Shown here in pieces: positions 1-5,899 of a stretch of DNA of 6,436 nt (position 1 is its first letter; each line of letters opens with the position of its first letter). The notes under the pieces were generated by a model. That model was not told where the DNA came from. It saw nothing but the letters and a program-made list of their open reading frames with translations, and did not search any database. The position numbers and the translations under genes were made by a program. This DNA is from an uncultured Porphyromonadaceae bacterium (GTDB taxonomy: Bacteria; Bacteroidota; Bacteroidia; Bacteroidales; Paludibacteraceae). The stretch covers positions 1-6,436 of the forward strand of contig CALEJM010000028.1 of assembly GCA_937898265.1 (NCBI GenBank), read 5' to 3'.

Positions 1-241
1 CAATCATGCCTTTGAATACCAAGGTGTAGTTCATGCGTTGCTCTCCGGTCACAGCGCCAAGAGGGATGGTGCGGGTGATGTCGGTGGTGCCGTCAAGGTA
101 TTGACCGCCTGAGTCGAGGAGGAGATAGCCTTTTGGTTGGAGGGCGATGTTGGATTCAGGAGTTGGTTCGTAGTGAACGATAGCGGCGTGAGGACCATAG
201 GCTGCGATGGTGGCAAAGCTCTCGCCAACGAAGCAGTCTTG
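1..241 (-). pseudogene. Xaa-Pro aminopeptidase, start of catalytic M24 domain, out of frame with its N-terminal part
   Basis: On the minus strand an open frame runs from about 241 to the window edge, offset from the frame of the upstream aminopeptidase segment. It encodes the expected continuation of that protein: FVGESF, then IVHYEP (the His-Tyr element of M24 peptidases), then LLLDSGGQY and TTDITRT. The Asp of DSGGQY and the Asp of TTDITRT lie 11 residues apart and match the first two metal ligands of the pita-bread fold (the pattern seen in E. coli PepP). The remaining ligands (a His and two Glu) would lie beyond position 1. The piece has no start codon of its own in a sensible place, so it is the disconnected downstream part of the same gene. 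Either the gene is really broken, or the frame change is a sequencing or assembly error. The intact protein cuts X-Pro bonds at peptide N-termini and normally sits in the cytoplasm. Confidence 0.8.
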
Positions 242-1289
242 CACGGAACTCGTGAAGGCGTTTTACAACGTCGAGCTCGGTGATTTCTGAAGCTTGCATC
301 TGGAGTTCCAACCAGCGGAGGAATTTCACCATGGCAACACCGTCGCGGATCATTGCTTTTCTCATGCCGTTCAACTCGATGTTGTTTTTGATGCCTTTCA
401 TCAGGGTGACAGGCGATGGGATGTGCTTAGCGCCGCCGTTGATTTGTGCAGCCTTGTAGAGGGCGTAGTTGGCTTTGCTGAAGTCCATGCCGATTTTTCT
501 GCCTACAGCGGCAATGGAGAGTGAAATCTCGTTGTATTCCTTGAGTGCGATGCCTTGACGACCGATGCTTGCGGCGGTGATGTCGGAGATTTTCGAACCG
601 TCAACAAACAAAGTTGCGCTGTTGGTCTCAACCAACATATAGCTCATGAATACTGGGTTGTAGGCAATGTCGGAGCCACGGAGGTTGCAGAGCCAGGCAA
701 TATCGTCGAGTGATGTTGCCAACCATGCTTCCAGACCAGCTTTTTCCATCTCCTTGCGAACCATTTTGAGTTTGTCGCCTGGAGTTCTGCCGTCGATGGT
801 TCGAGGCATTTGGAAGATATTGCCGTTAGGAAGGAGAGGACGTTCTGCCCAGATTTCGTCAACAAAGTCGCCTTCGGTGGAGAGGACGATGCCGTTGGAG
901 GTCAGTATGTCGTTCAACGCCATATAGGCATTGATAGAGAAAAGTTGCGGATTGATGCTTACGACGCTCTCTTTTTCGAGAACGCTGCTGAGCCATTCGG
1001 CTACAGATGGGGTCTTAGCCTCGCCTTCGCGCATAAGTTGGATGCCGCGTGGCTCGATTTGTGGAGGTGCTTGGAGATAGTAGCGTGAGTCGGTCCACAA
1101 GGCTGCTTCGTTGGCGGTAACCACAACTGTTCCCGCTTCGCCAGTGAAACCAGAGATGTAGTTCATCTCTTGCCAATATTCGGCGATGTACTCGCTACCG
1201 TGAGGGTCGGTGCCTGGAATGACAACTGCCGACACGTTGTGCTGTTGCATGGCTTCTCTTAGTTGCAACAATGGATTTTCTTCAATCAT
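156..1289 (-). CDS. Xaa-Pro aminopeptidase (M24B, three-domain type), N-terminal part, frameshifted
   Basis: The first ~350 residues match the two creatinase-like N-terminal domains of long (~590 aa) Bacteroidales aminopeptidase P. Domain I covers about residues 5-150, with YISGFTGEAGTVVV and ALWTDSRYYLQA. Domain II covers about 165-305, with DDIAWLCNLRGSDI and NPVFMSYMLV. The linker into the catalytic domain begins near 305 (NGMRKAMIRDGVAMVKFLRWLE). These domains form dimer contacts and shape the active site; the metal-binding domain should follow. Homology stops at residue ~350 (LHEFRA, codon at 240-242). The last 27 residues (arginine-rich, ending at the stop at 156-158) are the wrong frame, and the true continuation is in another frame. 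The ATG at 1287-1289 is favoured because MIEENPLLQLREAM begins as family members do and lies ~80 nt downstream of a good promoter. It has no SD. If the frameshift is real, the product lacks its catalytic domain and should be inactive. Confidence 0.85.
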   Translation of the reverse strand: MIEENPLLQLREAMQQHNVSAVVIPGTDPHGSEYIAEYWQEMNYISGFTGEAGTVVVTANEAALWTDSRYYLQAPPQIEPRGIQLMREGEAKTPSVAEWLSSVLEKESVVSINPQLFSINAYMALNDILTSNGIVLSTEGDFVDEIWAERPLLPNGNIFQMPRTIDGRTPGDKLKMVRKEMEKAGLEAWLATSLDDIAWLCNLRGSDIAYNPVFMSYMLVETNSATLFVDGSKISDITAASIGRQGIALKEYNEISLSIAAVGRKIGMDFSKANYALYKAAQINGGAKHIPSPVTLMKGIKNNIELNGMRKAMIRDGVAMVKFLRWLELQMQASEITELDVVKRLHEFRARLLRWRELCHHRSLWSSRRYRSLRTNS

Positions 1290-1331
1290 ACGAATTATGA
1301 AAAAAATAGTGTATTAAAAATTAGTTTAATG

Positions 1332-1352
1332 TGGTCTGTAGGATATAGACCA
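1332..1352. repeat. 21-bp inverted repeat in the aminopeptidase leader
   Basis: TGGTCT (1332-1337) and AGACCA (1347-1352) are perfect inverted arms. On the plus strand the pairing extends inwards by three more pairs (G-T, T-A, A-T), leaving a GGA loop, so all 21 bases form one hairpin. It lies 16-36 nt downstream of the predicted minus-strand start (~1368), so in that mRNA it would be a 5'-UTR stem of six pairs, a mismatch and two pairs. There is no T tract on either side, so it is not an intrinsic terminator. A regulator binding site or an mRNA-stabilising hairpin are both possible. The function is unknown. Confidence 0.5.
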
Positions 1353-1374
1353 AAATAAATAGTAAAAATCAGCG

Positions 1375-1406
1375 CAAAAGTAATCATAATTTTTTATTCT
1401 ACCAAA
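1375..1406 (-). promoter_or_regulatory. Promoter of the aminopeptidase gene (Bacteroidetes type)
   Basis: Read on the minus strand, TTTG (1406-1403), a 20-bp spacer and TACTTTTG (1382-1375) match the Bacteroidetes -33 TTTG and -7 TAnnTTTG consensus. Transcription should begin near 1368, giving a leader of about 80 nt that contains the inverted repeat at 1332-1352. The mutY promoter, about 90 bp away, points the other way, so the two genes are divergently transcribed. Confidence 0.7.
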
Positions 1407-1467
1407 TCCAATTAACTTAAAAAATGATTTTGACCTTTTTGGAGTGGTTTAAGTCGGATGAATTTTG

Positions 1468-1475
1468 TATTTTTG
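1468..1475 (+). promoter_or_regulatory. -7 element of the mutY promoter; decides the mutY start
   Basis: TATTTTTG followed by CAACG fits TAnnTTTG exactly and resembles the TATCTTTGCA boxes before thiL and the tRNA. Transcription should start near 1482, about 9 nt before the ATG at 1491. No convincing TTTG lies at the usual distance; TGG at 1445-1447 with a 20-bp spacer is the best partner. Because the box lies downstream of the in-frame ATG at 1458, that earlier ATG would not be on the mRNA. Confidence 0.65.
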
Positions 1476-1490
1476 CAACGCTTTAAAACT

Positions 1491-2582
1491 ATGGTAGACG
1501 CTGCAGAAATACAGAGGAAATTTTGTCGCACGCTCCATCGGTGGTATGCCGAATCGGCGCGTGAACTTCCTTGGCGACAAACCCGCGATCCCTATCTTAT
1601 TTGGCTCTCGGAGGTGATACTCCAACAGACCCAGGTGGCACAGGGACGGAGCTACTATGAAGCTTTTGTCAATCGCTATCCCACGGTGAATGATCTTGCC
1701 GAAGCACCTCTGGATGACGTGCTAAAACTCTGGCAAGGCCTCGGCTACTACTCGCGTGCCCGCAATCTTCATGCCGCAGCCAAGATGGTGGTTGCCGACT
1801 TTGACGGTCGCTTTCCGGAGACGTCGGCCGAACTCCAGAAACTGAAAGGAGTAGGGCGTTATACAGCTGCCGCCATCGCCTCTTTTGCGTTCGGCGAACC
1901 TGTTGCCGTGGTCGATGGCAACGTCTATCGCTTCCTCTCGCGCTATTTCGGCATCGACACCCCGATTGACTCCACGCAGGGTGAAAAGCTCTTTCGCGAA
2001 CTCGCTCAGCAGCTGCTCCCTGCCGACAAGGCTTCACTCCATAATCAGGCGATGATGGAGTTTGGAGCACTCCAATGTACGCCCCATGCCGACTGCTCGC
2101 TTTGTCCTTTGAATGAGACTTGTAGCGCCTTTGCCGACGGCACAGTGGCCTTGTTGCCAGTCAAGCAGCATAAGGTAAAGGTTCGCACACGCTATCTACA
2201 CTATATATATATTATAGCAGACGGCACTGTGATGTTGCATCATCGCAACGACCCCAAAGACATCTGGTGCGGACTCTATGAGCTTCCCCTCGTGGAAAAT
2301 GACGCCCCACTCGACTTCTCGGAACTCGTTGCCCATCCTCGATTTTTGGAAATAACTGCGAATCAGTCTGTTGAGTTTCTTGCGGCCTCTGCCGAGAAAA
2401 ACCATCAGCTCACCCACCAAAAACTGAAAGCGCGCTGCTTTTTTGTTAAAACGAACCAACTTTTCCAAACCGCTCTCCCCGAAATGGAATTTGTCCCGTT
2501 GGAAGATTTGGAACGTTATGCCGTTCCGAAACTGGTGGAGATGTTTTTGGACGAAGGCACCCGGATTGGCGAGAAAGCGTAA
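1491..2582 (+). CDS. mutY: A/G-specific adenine DNA glycosylase MutY
   Basis: MutY removes adenine mispaired with 8-oxoguanine or guanine, preventing G:C to T:A changes. The 363-aa protein has the full family layout. The N-terminal part has LPWRQTRDPYLIWLSEVILQ, with catalytic Glu41, then QQTQV (45-49) and GLGYYSRARNLH. The helix-hairpin-helix (LKGVGRYTAAAIASFAFG, 118-135) is followed by VVDGNV with catalytic Asp142. Four [4Fe-4S] cysteines are present at 196, 202, 205 and 211. A C-terminal MutT-like domain starts near 234 (MLHHRNDPKDIWCGLYELPL) and contains HQLTHQKL, the equivalent of the FSH loop that reads 8-oxoG, with Leu-Thr-His here. The first cysteine gap is five residues instead of the usual six. 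I start at 1491 because the -7 promoter box overlaps codons of the longer frame from 1458, and ETLHRWY-type N-termini begin about here. It has no SD. It appears monocistronic. Confidence 0.93.
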   Translation: MVDAAEIQRKFCRTLHRWYAESARELPWRQTRDPYLIWLSEVILQQTQVAQGRSYYEAFVNRYPTVNDLAEAPLDDVLKLWQGLGYYSRARNLHAAAKMVVADFDGRFPETSAELQKLKGVGRYTAAAIASFAFGEPVAVVDGNVYRFLSRYFGIDTPIDSTQGEKLFRELAQQLLPADKASLHNQAMMEFGALQCTPHADCSLCPLNETCSAFADGTVALLPVKQHKVKVRTRYLHYIYIIADGTVMLHHRNDPKDIWCGLYELPLVENDAPLDFSELVAHPRFLEITANQSVEFLAASAEKNHQLTHQKLKARCFFVKTNQLFQTALPEMEFVPLEDLERYAVPKLVEMFLDEGTRIGEKA

Positions 2583-2834
2583 TGTTTCCCAAATCGTTCC
2601 CTCCGTTTTGTTTCTCTCTTGCGTAAAATCGGTCTCGTAGATTCCGTTTGAAATCCGATTTTCAGATTTCCAAATTCTCAAAAACCAAATCGCGGCAGTT
2701 TTTCTGTTTTCCCGACGCTTGCCGGCAAATCATAATCTTGTGCAACCGTCTGACTGATAGCGCCTGCAAAATAACAGAAAATTCTTTGCCGACAATCTCT
2801 CGCCTCTTGGCGCTGATGGTTTGCATATTTTTTG
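2583..2834. other. Gene-free spacer between mutY and the thiL promoter
   Basis: I see no credible gene or RNA here. The only structure of note is the pair AAAATCGG (2625-2632) and CCGATTTT (2655-2662), an 8-bp inverted repeat with a 22-nt loop, 43 nt after the mutY stop. It could stabilise or end the mutY mRNA, but it has no clean T tract. Short palindromes TTGCCGGCAA (2719-2728) and CGCC-TCTT-GGCG (2801-2812) are weak. No thiamine-pyrophosphate riboswitch motif is recognisable upstream of thiL. Confidence 0.45.
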
Positions 2835-2842
2835 TATCTTTG
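2835..2842 (+). promoter_or_regulatory. -7 element of the thiL-rpiB promoter
   Basis: TATCTTTG followed by CAG is a perfect match to the Bacteroidetes TAnnTTTG box, in its commonest form. Transcription should begin near 2849, leaving an ~18-nt leader before the thiL ATG. The -33 partner is unclear: TTGG at 2807-2810 is 24 bp away, longer than usual. With no promoter before rpiB, this box probably drives both genes. Confidence 0.75.
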
Positions 2843-2866
2843 CAGTTCATTTAATACACGCTGACA

Positions 2867-3910
2867 ATGAACGTATCAGAATTAGGCGAATTTAAGCTCA
2901 TCGACGAACTCACCCATTGTATCAAACTGCAGAACCGCTCGTCTGTCAAAGGCGTGGGCGACGACGCTGCAGTCATGAACTACGGCAGACAGAGGGTCTT
3001 GGCCACTACCGACGTGCTGTTGGAAGGCATCCACTTCGACCTCCACTACTGTCCGCTGAAATACCTTGGATACAAGGCTGCTGCAGTTAATATCTCCGAC
3101 ATCTGCGCCATGAACGGCAAAGCCACGCAGATGCTCGTCACCATCGGTATCTCGCAGCGCTTCACCGTGGAGATGGTTGAGCAGCTCTATGCCGGCATCT
3201 ATGAGGCGTGCAACCAGTTTGGCGTCGACGTCGTGGGTGGCGACACCTCCGCTTCGCTCACCGGATTGACCATCAGCATCACCTGTTTGGGCGTTGCCGA
3301 CAAAGATAAAATCGTCTATCGCAGTGGCGCGAAACCCAATCAACTCATCTGCGTTACGGGCGACCTCGGCGCAGCCTACATGGGACTCCAACTCCTTGAG
3401 CGTGAAAAACGCATCTTCCTCAGTCAGAAAAACAACGAAGGCTTCCAACCCGACTTCGCCTCCAAAGAATATATCCTCCAACGTCAGATGCGCCCAGAAC
3501 CTCGCGCCGATATCATCGATATCCTTGCCAAGAACGACATTCTCCCAACGGCAATGATGGACGTGAGCGACGGTCTCTCATCTGAGTTGCTCCATATCTG
3601 CAAAGACAGCAACGTTGGCTGCCGCGTCTTTGAGGAACGCATCCCTATCGACTATGTGACCGCCATGCAGGCAGAGGAGTTCAACATGAACCTCACCACC
3701 GCTGCCCTCAACGGTGGCGAAGACTACGAACTGCTCTTCACCGTGCCGCTCGAACTTCATGAAAAGATGAAAGCCCTTGAGGAAGAGAATATCCATATCA
3801 TCGGTCACACCACCGACGCCTCCGAAGGTGCGTGCCTCGTTACTCGCGACGGCCAGGAACTCTCCCTCCGTGCCCAAGGCTGGAACGCCTTCAAAGAATC
3901 AGAAAAATAA
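2867..3910 (+). CDS. thiL: Thiamine-monophosphate kinase ThiL
   Basis: ThiL uses ATP to phosphorylate thiamine monophosphate to thiamine diphosphate, the last step of cofactor synthesis, in the cytoplasm. The 347-aa protein shows the AIR-synthase/PurM-like kinase pattern in order: GEFKLIDEL near the start (compare GEFxLI in E. coli ThiL), GVGDDAAV (29-36) with metal-binding Asp, TTDVLLEGIHFD (48-58), YLGYKAAAVNISDICAMNG (66-84), VVGGDTSAS (122-130), VTGDLGAAYMGL (163-174), MMDVSDGLSSEL (230-241) and LNGGEDYELLFTV (281-293). The length is slightly above the ~325 aa of E. coli. The start fits both the family and the short leader after the -7 box; there is no SD. rpiB follows after 24 bp, so the two are likely co-transcribed. 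No other thiamine gene is nearby. Confidence 0.93.
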   Translation: MNVSELGEFKLIDELTHCIKLQNRSSVKGVGDDAAVMNYGRQRVLATTDVLLEGIHFDLHYCPLKYLGYKAAAVNISDICAMNGKATQMLVTIGISQRFTVEMVEQLYAGIYEACNQFGVDVVGGDTSASLTGLTISITCLGVADKDKIVYRSGAKPNQLICVTGDLGAAYMGLQLLEREKRIFLSQKNNEGFQPDFASKEYILQRQMRPEPRADIIDILAKNDILPTAMMDVSDGLSSELLHICKDSNVGCRVFEERIPIDYVTAMQAEEFNMNLTTAALNGGEDYELLFTVPLELHEKMKALEEENIHIIGHTTDASEGACLVTRDGQELSLRAQGWNAFKESEK

Positions 3911-3934
3911 ATATACATATTATATATAGTATTC

Positions 3935-4402
3935 ATGAAAGCATTAAACTTAATGTCAATCGGCATCGCTTCCGACCACGCTGGCTACGAGCTCAAAGGC
4001 GAAGTGATCAAATGGCTTGAGGAACAACAGGCTAATGTTTATGATTACGGCACACACAGCGCCGACAGTTGCGACTACCCAGACTTCGCCCACCCACTGG
4101 CCAACGCTGTGGAAGGCAAAGCTTGCGACTTCGGTATCGCTATCTGCGGCTCGGGCAACGGCATCAGCATCACGGTAAACAAACACCAAGGCGTTCGCGC
4201 AGCACTCTGCTGGAACGTGGAACTCGCCAAACTCGCCCGCCAGCACAACGACGCCAATATCCTCTCGCTCCCTGCCCGTTTTATCAGCACGGAGACAGCC
4301 CTCGAAATCGTAAAAGCCTATTTCGCAACCGATTTTGAAGGCGGACGTCATCAACGTAGAGTGGAGAAAATCCCTGTACAACAGGCTGATAACAAAGAGT
4401 GA
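3935..4402 (+). CDS. rpiB: Ribose-5-phosphate isomerase B (RpiB/LacAB family)
   Basis: RpiB interconverts ribose 5-phosphate and ribulose 5-phosphate in the non-oxidative pentose phosphate pathway. Motifs match E. coli RpiB closely. SDHAG carries the Asp-His pair (D14, H15). DYPDFAHP (47-54) follows. ICGSGNGIS has the catalytic cysteine C71, with Ser where E. coli has Thr68. NKHQGVRAALCW comes next, and ARQHNDAN holds the ring-opening His (H104). FEGGRHQRRVEKI has the phosphate-binding arginines. Numbering is from the ATG at 3935 (155 aa). An in-frame ATG at 3953 would give MSIGIASDH and 149 aa, exactly the E. coli length and closer to typical N-termini, so 3953 may be the true start. Neither has an SD. 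The 24-bp gap after thiL is pure A/T-rich sequence without a promoter box, implying read-through from thiL. A hairpin with a T run follows. Confidence 0.93.
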   Translation: MKALNLMSIGIASDHAGYELKGEVIKWLEEQQANVYDYGTHSADSCDYPDFAHPLANAVEGKACDFGIAICGSGNGISITVNKHQGVRAALCWNVELAKLARQHNDANILSLPARFISTETALEIVKAYFATDFEGGRHQRRVEKIPVQQADNKE

Positions 4403-4413
4403 AGAAAGAAAAA

Positions 4414-4437
4414 CACTCAAAAAGTGCACTTTTTTTT
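4414..4437 (+). terminator. Probable intrinsic terminator of thiL-rpiB
   Basis: Twelve bases after the rpiB stop, CACT (4414-4417) can pair with AGTG (4423-4426) around a CAAAA loop; alternatively AAAAAGTGCACTTTTT (4419-4434) folds on itself. A T-rich run at 4430-4437 follows. GAGTG at the rpiB stop (4397-4401) can also pair with CACTC (4414-4418). The stems are short and A/T-rich, so this would be weaker than the rpsU terminator. Confidence 0.5.
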
Positions 4438-4447
4438 GATCAAGTAA

Positions 4448-4477
4448 TTGCTAATCTCAAAAAAAGTATTACTTTTG
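4448..4477 (+). promoter_or_regulatory. rpsU promoter (Bacteroidetes type)
   Basis: TTG (4448-4450), a 19-bp spacer and TACTTTTG (4470-4477) match the -33/-7 consensus. The predicted start is near 4483, giving a leader of roughly 83 nt for rpsU, clearly longer than the 9-18 nt leaders of mutY, thiL and xerC. Confidence 0.75.
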
Positions 4478-4483
4478 CCACCC

Positions 4484-4536
4484 GATACTATACCATAACG
4501 TGAAGAAGTGGAAAGTGTCGCAAATAGTTAAGTATC
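4484..4536 (+). promoter_or_regulatory. Structured 5' leader of rpsU (possible autoregulatory element)
   Basis: GATACT (4484-4489), at the predicted 5' end of the mRNA, is perfectly complementary to AGTATC (4531-4536). Just inside, TAAC (4496-4499) can pair with GTTA (4527-4530), giving a bulged stem that closes a purine-rich loop of about 27 nt (GAAGAAGTGGAAAG region). The unpaired stretch from 4537 to the ATG is A-rich, as usual for translation starts in this phylum. Many ribosomal protein genes have autoregulatory leaders, so this may be one. The fold is inferred by eye only. Confidence 0.4.
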
Positions 4537-4566
4537 AAAATAATAACACACATAACTTAAAGACAA

Positions 4567-4758
4567 ATGATTGTAGTTCCTGTGAAAGAAGGCGACAATA
4601 TCGAACGCGCGTTGAAGAAATTCAAACGTAAATTCGAAAAAACTGGCGTTGTTAAAGAACTTCGTCGTCGTCAGCAATTCGACAAACCTTCAGTAGTAAA
4701 ACGTGACAAAATGATGCACGCTATCTACGTTCAACAATTGCAAGCTCGCGAAGATTAA
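4567..4758 (+). CDS. rpsU: 30S ribosomal protein bS21
   Basis: A 63-aa basic protein with the family signature: MIVVPVKEGDNIERALKKFK at the start, KFEKTGVVKELRRRQQFDKPS in the middle and a C-terminal helix ending HAIYVQQLQARED. bS21 sits on the 30S platform near the 3' end of 16S rRNA. In Bacteroidetes ribosomes studied structurally (Flavobacterium), bS21 with bS18 and bS6 holds the anti-Shine-Dalgarno sequence, which explains the SD-less starts of the phylum. As I recall, a C-terminal tyrosine near position 54 takes part, and Tyr54 is present here. The ATG is preceded by an A-rich stretch (AAAGACAA) with no SD. In Flavobacterium rpsU itself carries an SD and is self-controlled; here it does not. 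Own promoter, leader and terminator make it an independent unit. Confidence 0.97.
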   Translation: MIVVPVKEGDNIERALKKFKRKFEKTGVVKELRRRQQFDKPSVVKRDKMMHAIYVQQLQARED

Positions 4759-4783
4759 TATCTAAGTCCGGCAATTGAAGAAA

Positions 4784-4810
4784 GGCAGTCCTAAAGGATT
4801 GTCTTTTTTT
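4784..4810 (+). terminator. Intrinsic terminator of rpsU
   Basis: GGCAGTCC (4784-4791) pairs with GGATTGTC (4796-4803), eight pairs including two G-U, around a TAAA tetraloop, followed directly by seven T (4804-4810). It lies 25 nt after the rpsU stop and should separate rpsU from xerC-hpf. Confidence 0.9.
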
Positions 4811-4912
4811 ATGCCCTTAATCCAACAATCTTCAAAAACCATGGGCGAAAAGAGCTGTAGAACTTACAGAATGTAAATCTTTGTTGTCGCCGAAAAATAA
4901 AGCATCGCAGAC

Positions 4913-4943
4913 TTGCTAAATCGGAAATAAAATTGTAATTTAG
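4913..4943 (+). promoter_or_regulatory. Probable promoter of xerC-hpf
   Basis: TTG (4913-4915), a 20-bp spacer and TAATTTAG (4936-4943) resemble the -33/-7 consensus, with A instead of T at the seventh position of TAnnTTTG, suggesting a weaker promoter than those of rpsU or the tRNA. Transcription would start near 4950, ~14 nt before the xerC ATG. The stretch 4811-4912 upstream holds nothing else firm except a small inverted repeat, CTGTA (4855-4859) and TACAG (4865-4869). Confidence 0.6.
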
Positions 4944-4963
4944 CGCCATAATCAATCAAGAAA

Positions 4964-5860
4964 ATGATAGAGGCTTTTGTCAGATATCTTACCACGGAGA
5001 AAGCCCGCTCGGAACACACCGTGATGGCCTACCGCAACGACCTTGAAGCACTCTTCTCGTTCTTGCAGATAGAGCCGACCAAAGAAAACGTCGCCCTGGT
5101 AACCACCGACGACATCCGCTCCTGGGCTGCCGATATGATGAGTCAGCAGTTTCTCGCTCGGTCGGTCAATCGCAAACTCTCCTCGGCAAGAAGTTTCTAC
5201 CGTTTCTTGAGACAGACAGGCGTAGTGACGAAAAACCCTGCAGAATACGTCCCGGCGCTGAAGACCCCCAAACCGCTGCCCGACTTTTTCAAAGAGAGCG
5301 AAGTGGAGCGGGCGGTTGAACTCTCCGAGGAAGAACAGACGCAGTTTGAACCCGTTCGCGACAACCTGATCATCGAGCTCTTTTATCAGACTGGCATGCG
5401 TCGCGCCGAACTTGCCAACCTTAAAGACGTAGATGTCGATTTCTCAAATCGTACCATCCGTATCTTCGGCAAAGGAAGCAAAGAACGAATCGTCCCCTTC
5501 GGAGAAGACCTGGAGCAAAAGATACGTCGGTATCTCGAACTTCGCAGTCAGACCGTATCGCTCAACAGCGGACGTCTCATCGTCCTTCCCGACGGTCGGC
5601 CGATTATGGCGAAAGACATATATAATATAGTAGTACGGAAGATGGGCGCCGTCTCCACCCTGGAAAAACATAGTCCGCACGTACTCCGCCACACCTTTGC
5701 CACCACCATGCTAAACAATGGTGCCGACATCGACTCGGTCCGCGAACTTTTGGGCCACAGCAGCCTCGCGACGACGCAAATCTATACCCACGTCACCTTT
5801 GAACAGATGCTCAAAGACTACCAAAACGCCCACCCGCGAGCCAAAAAAGAGGAAAAATAA
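4964..5860 (+). CDS. xerC: Tyrosine recombinase, XerC/XerD type
   Basis: A 298-aa tyrosine recombinase of the size of XerC/XerD, which resolve chromosome dimers at dif near the terminus. The N-terminal SAM-like core-binding domain (about 1-85) has RSEHTVMAYRNDLEALFSFL and SVNRKLSSARSFYRFL. The catalytic domain (about 110-290) has all active residues: Arg146 (TGMRRAEL), Lys170 (GKGSKER), His239 and Arg242 (PHVLRHTFAT), His265 (ELLGHSS) and nucleophile Tyr274 (TTQIYTH). Spacing agrees with E. coli XerD (148, 172, 244, 247, 270, 279). There is no attachment site, excisionase or cargo, so this is a housekeeping recombinase and not an element integrase. XerC versus XerD cannot be settled from sequence alone; the symbol is provisional. 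The start ATG has an A-rich upstream (CAAGAAA), no SD. hpf follows after 39 bp with no promoter between them. Confidence 0.88.
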   Translation: MIEAFVRYLTTEKARSEHTVMAYRNDLEALFSFLQIEPTKENVALVTTDDIRSWAADMMSQQFLARSVNRKLSSARSFYRFLRQTGVVTKNPAEYVPALKTPKPLPDFFKESEVERAVELSEEEQTQFEPVRDNLIIELFYQTGMRRAELANLKDVDVDFSNRTIRIFGKGSKERIVPFGEDLEQKIRRYLELRSQTVSLNSGRLIVLPDGRPIMAKDIYNIVVRKMGAVSTLEKHSPHVLRHTFATTMLNNGADIDSVRELLGHSSLATTQIYTHVTFEQMLKDYQNAHPRAKKEEK

Positions 5861-5889
5861 CTCTTACATTATATATTAATCATCAAAAT

Positions 5890-5895
5890 AGGAGG
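5890..5895 (+). promoter_or_regulatory. Shine-Dalgarno sequence of hpf (unusual for this phylum)
   Basis: A perfect AGGAGG lies four bases before the hpf ATG. None of the other six protein starts in the window has anything comparable; they have A-rich or mixed upstream sequence. It could pair with the CCUCCU of 16S rRNA, which Bacteroidetes retain but normally sequester. Confidence 0.8.
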
Positions 5896-5899
5896 ATTT

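Noticed and set aside
2196..2681. Minus-strand open frame of 161 codons over the end of mutY
   Set aside because: It is antisense to the MutY C-terminal domain and extends into the spacer without any start signal or known motif.
2733..2740. TAATCTTG as an additional promoter box before thiL
   Set aside because: It has a mismatch in the TTTG core and no -33 partner, while a perfect box lies at 2835-2842 at the right distance from the ATG.
2648..2854. A 68-codon plus-strand open frame between mutY and thiL
   Set aside because: It runs through the thiL -7 box, has no family resemblance, no upstream signal, and an equally long frame lies opposite it on the minus strand; it is typical spacer sequence.
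2583..2866. Possible TPP riboswitch upstream of thiL
   Set aside because: The conserved CUGAGA and ACCUGAU-type elements are not present, and the predicted thiL leader is only about 18 nt.
2882..3481. Long minus-strand open frame inside thiL
   Set aside because: It is the antisense shadow of thiL; the plus strand shows all ThiL motifs in order and the minus-strand product resembles nothing.
4811..4876. A 21-codon frame starting right after the rpsU terminator T run
   Set aside because: It begins immediately downstream of a strong terminator and upstream of the xerC promoter, so it is unlikely to be transcribed; no recognisable content.
4964..5860. The recombinase as integrase of a mobile element next to a tRNA
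   Set aside because: No direct repeats, excisionase, cargo genes or composition change; its size and catalytic spacing match housekeeping XerC/XerD, and the tRNA is reached through its own promoter.
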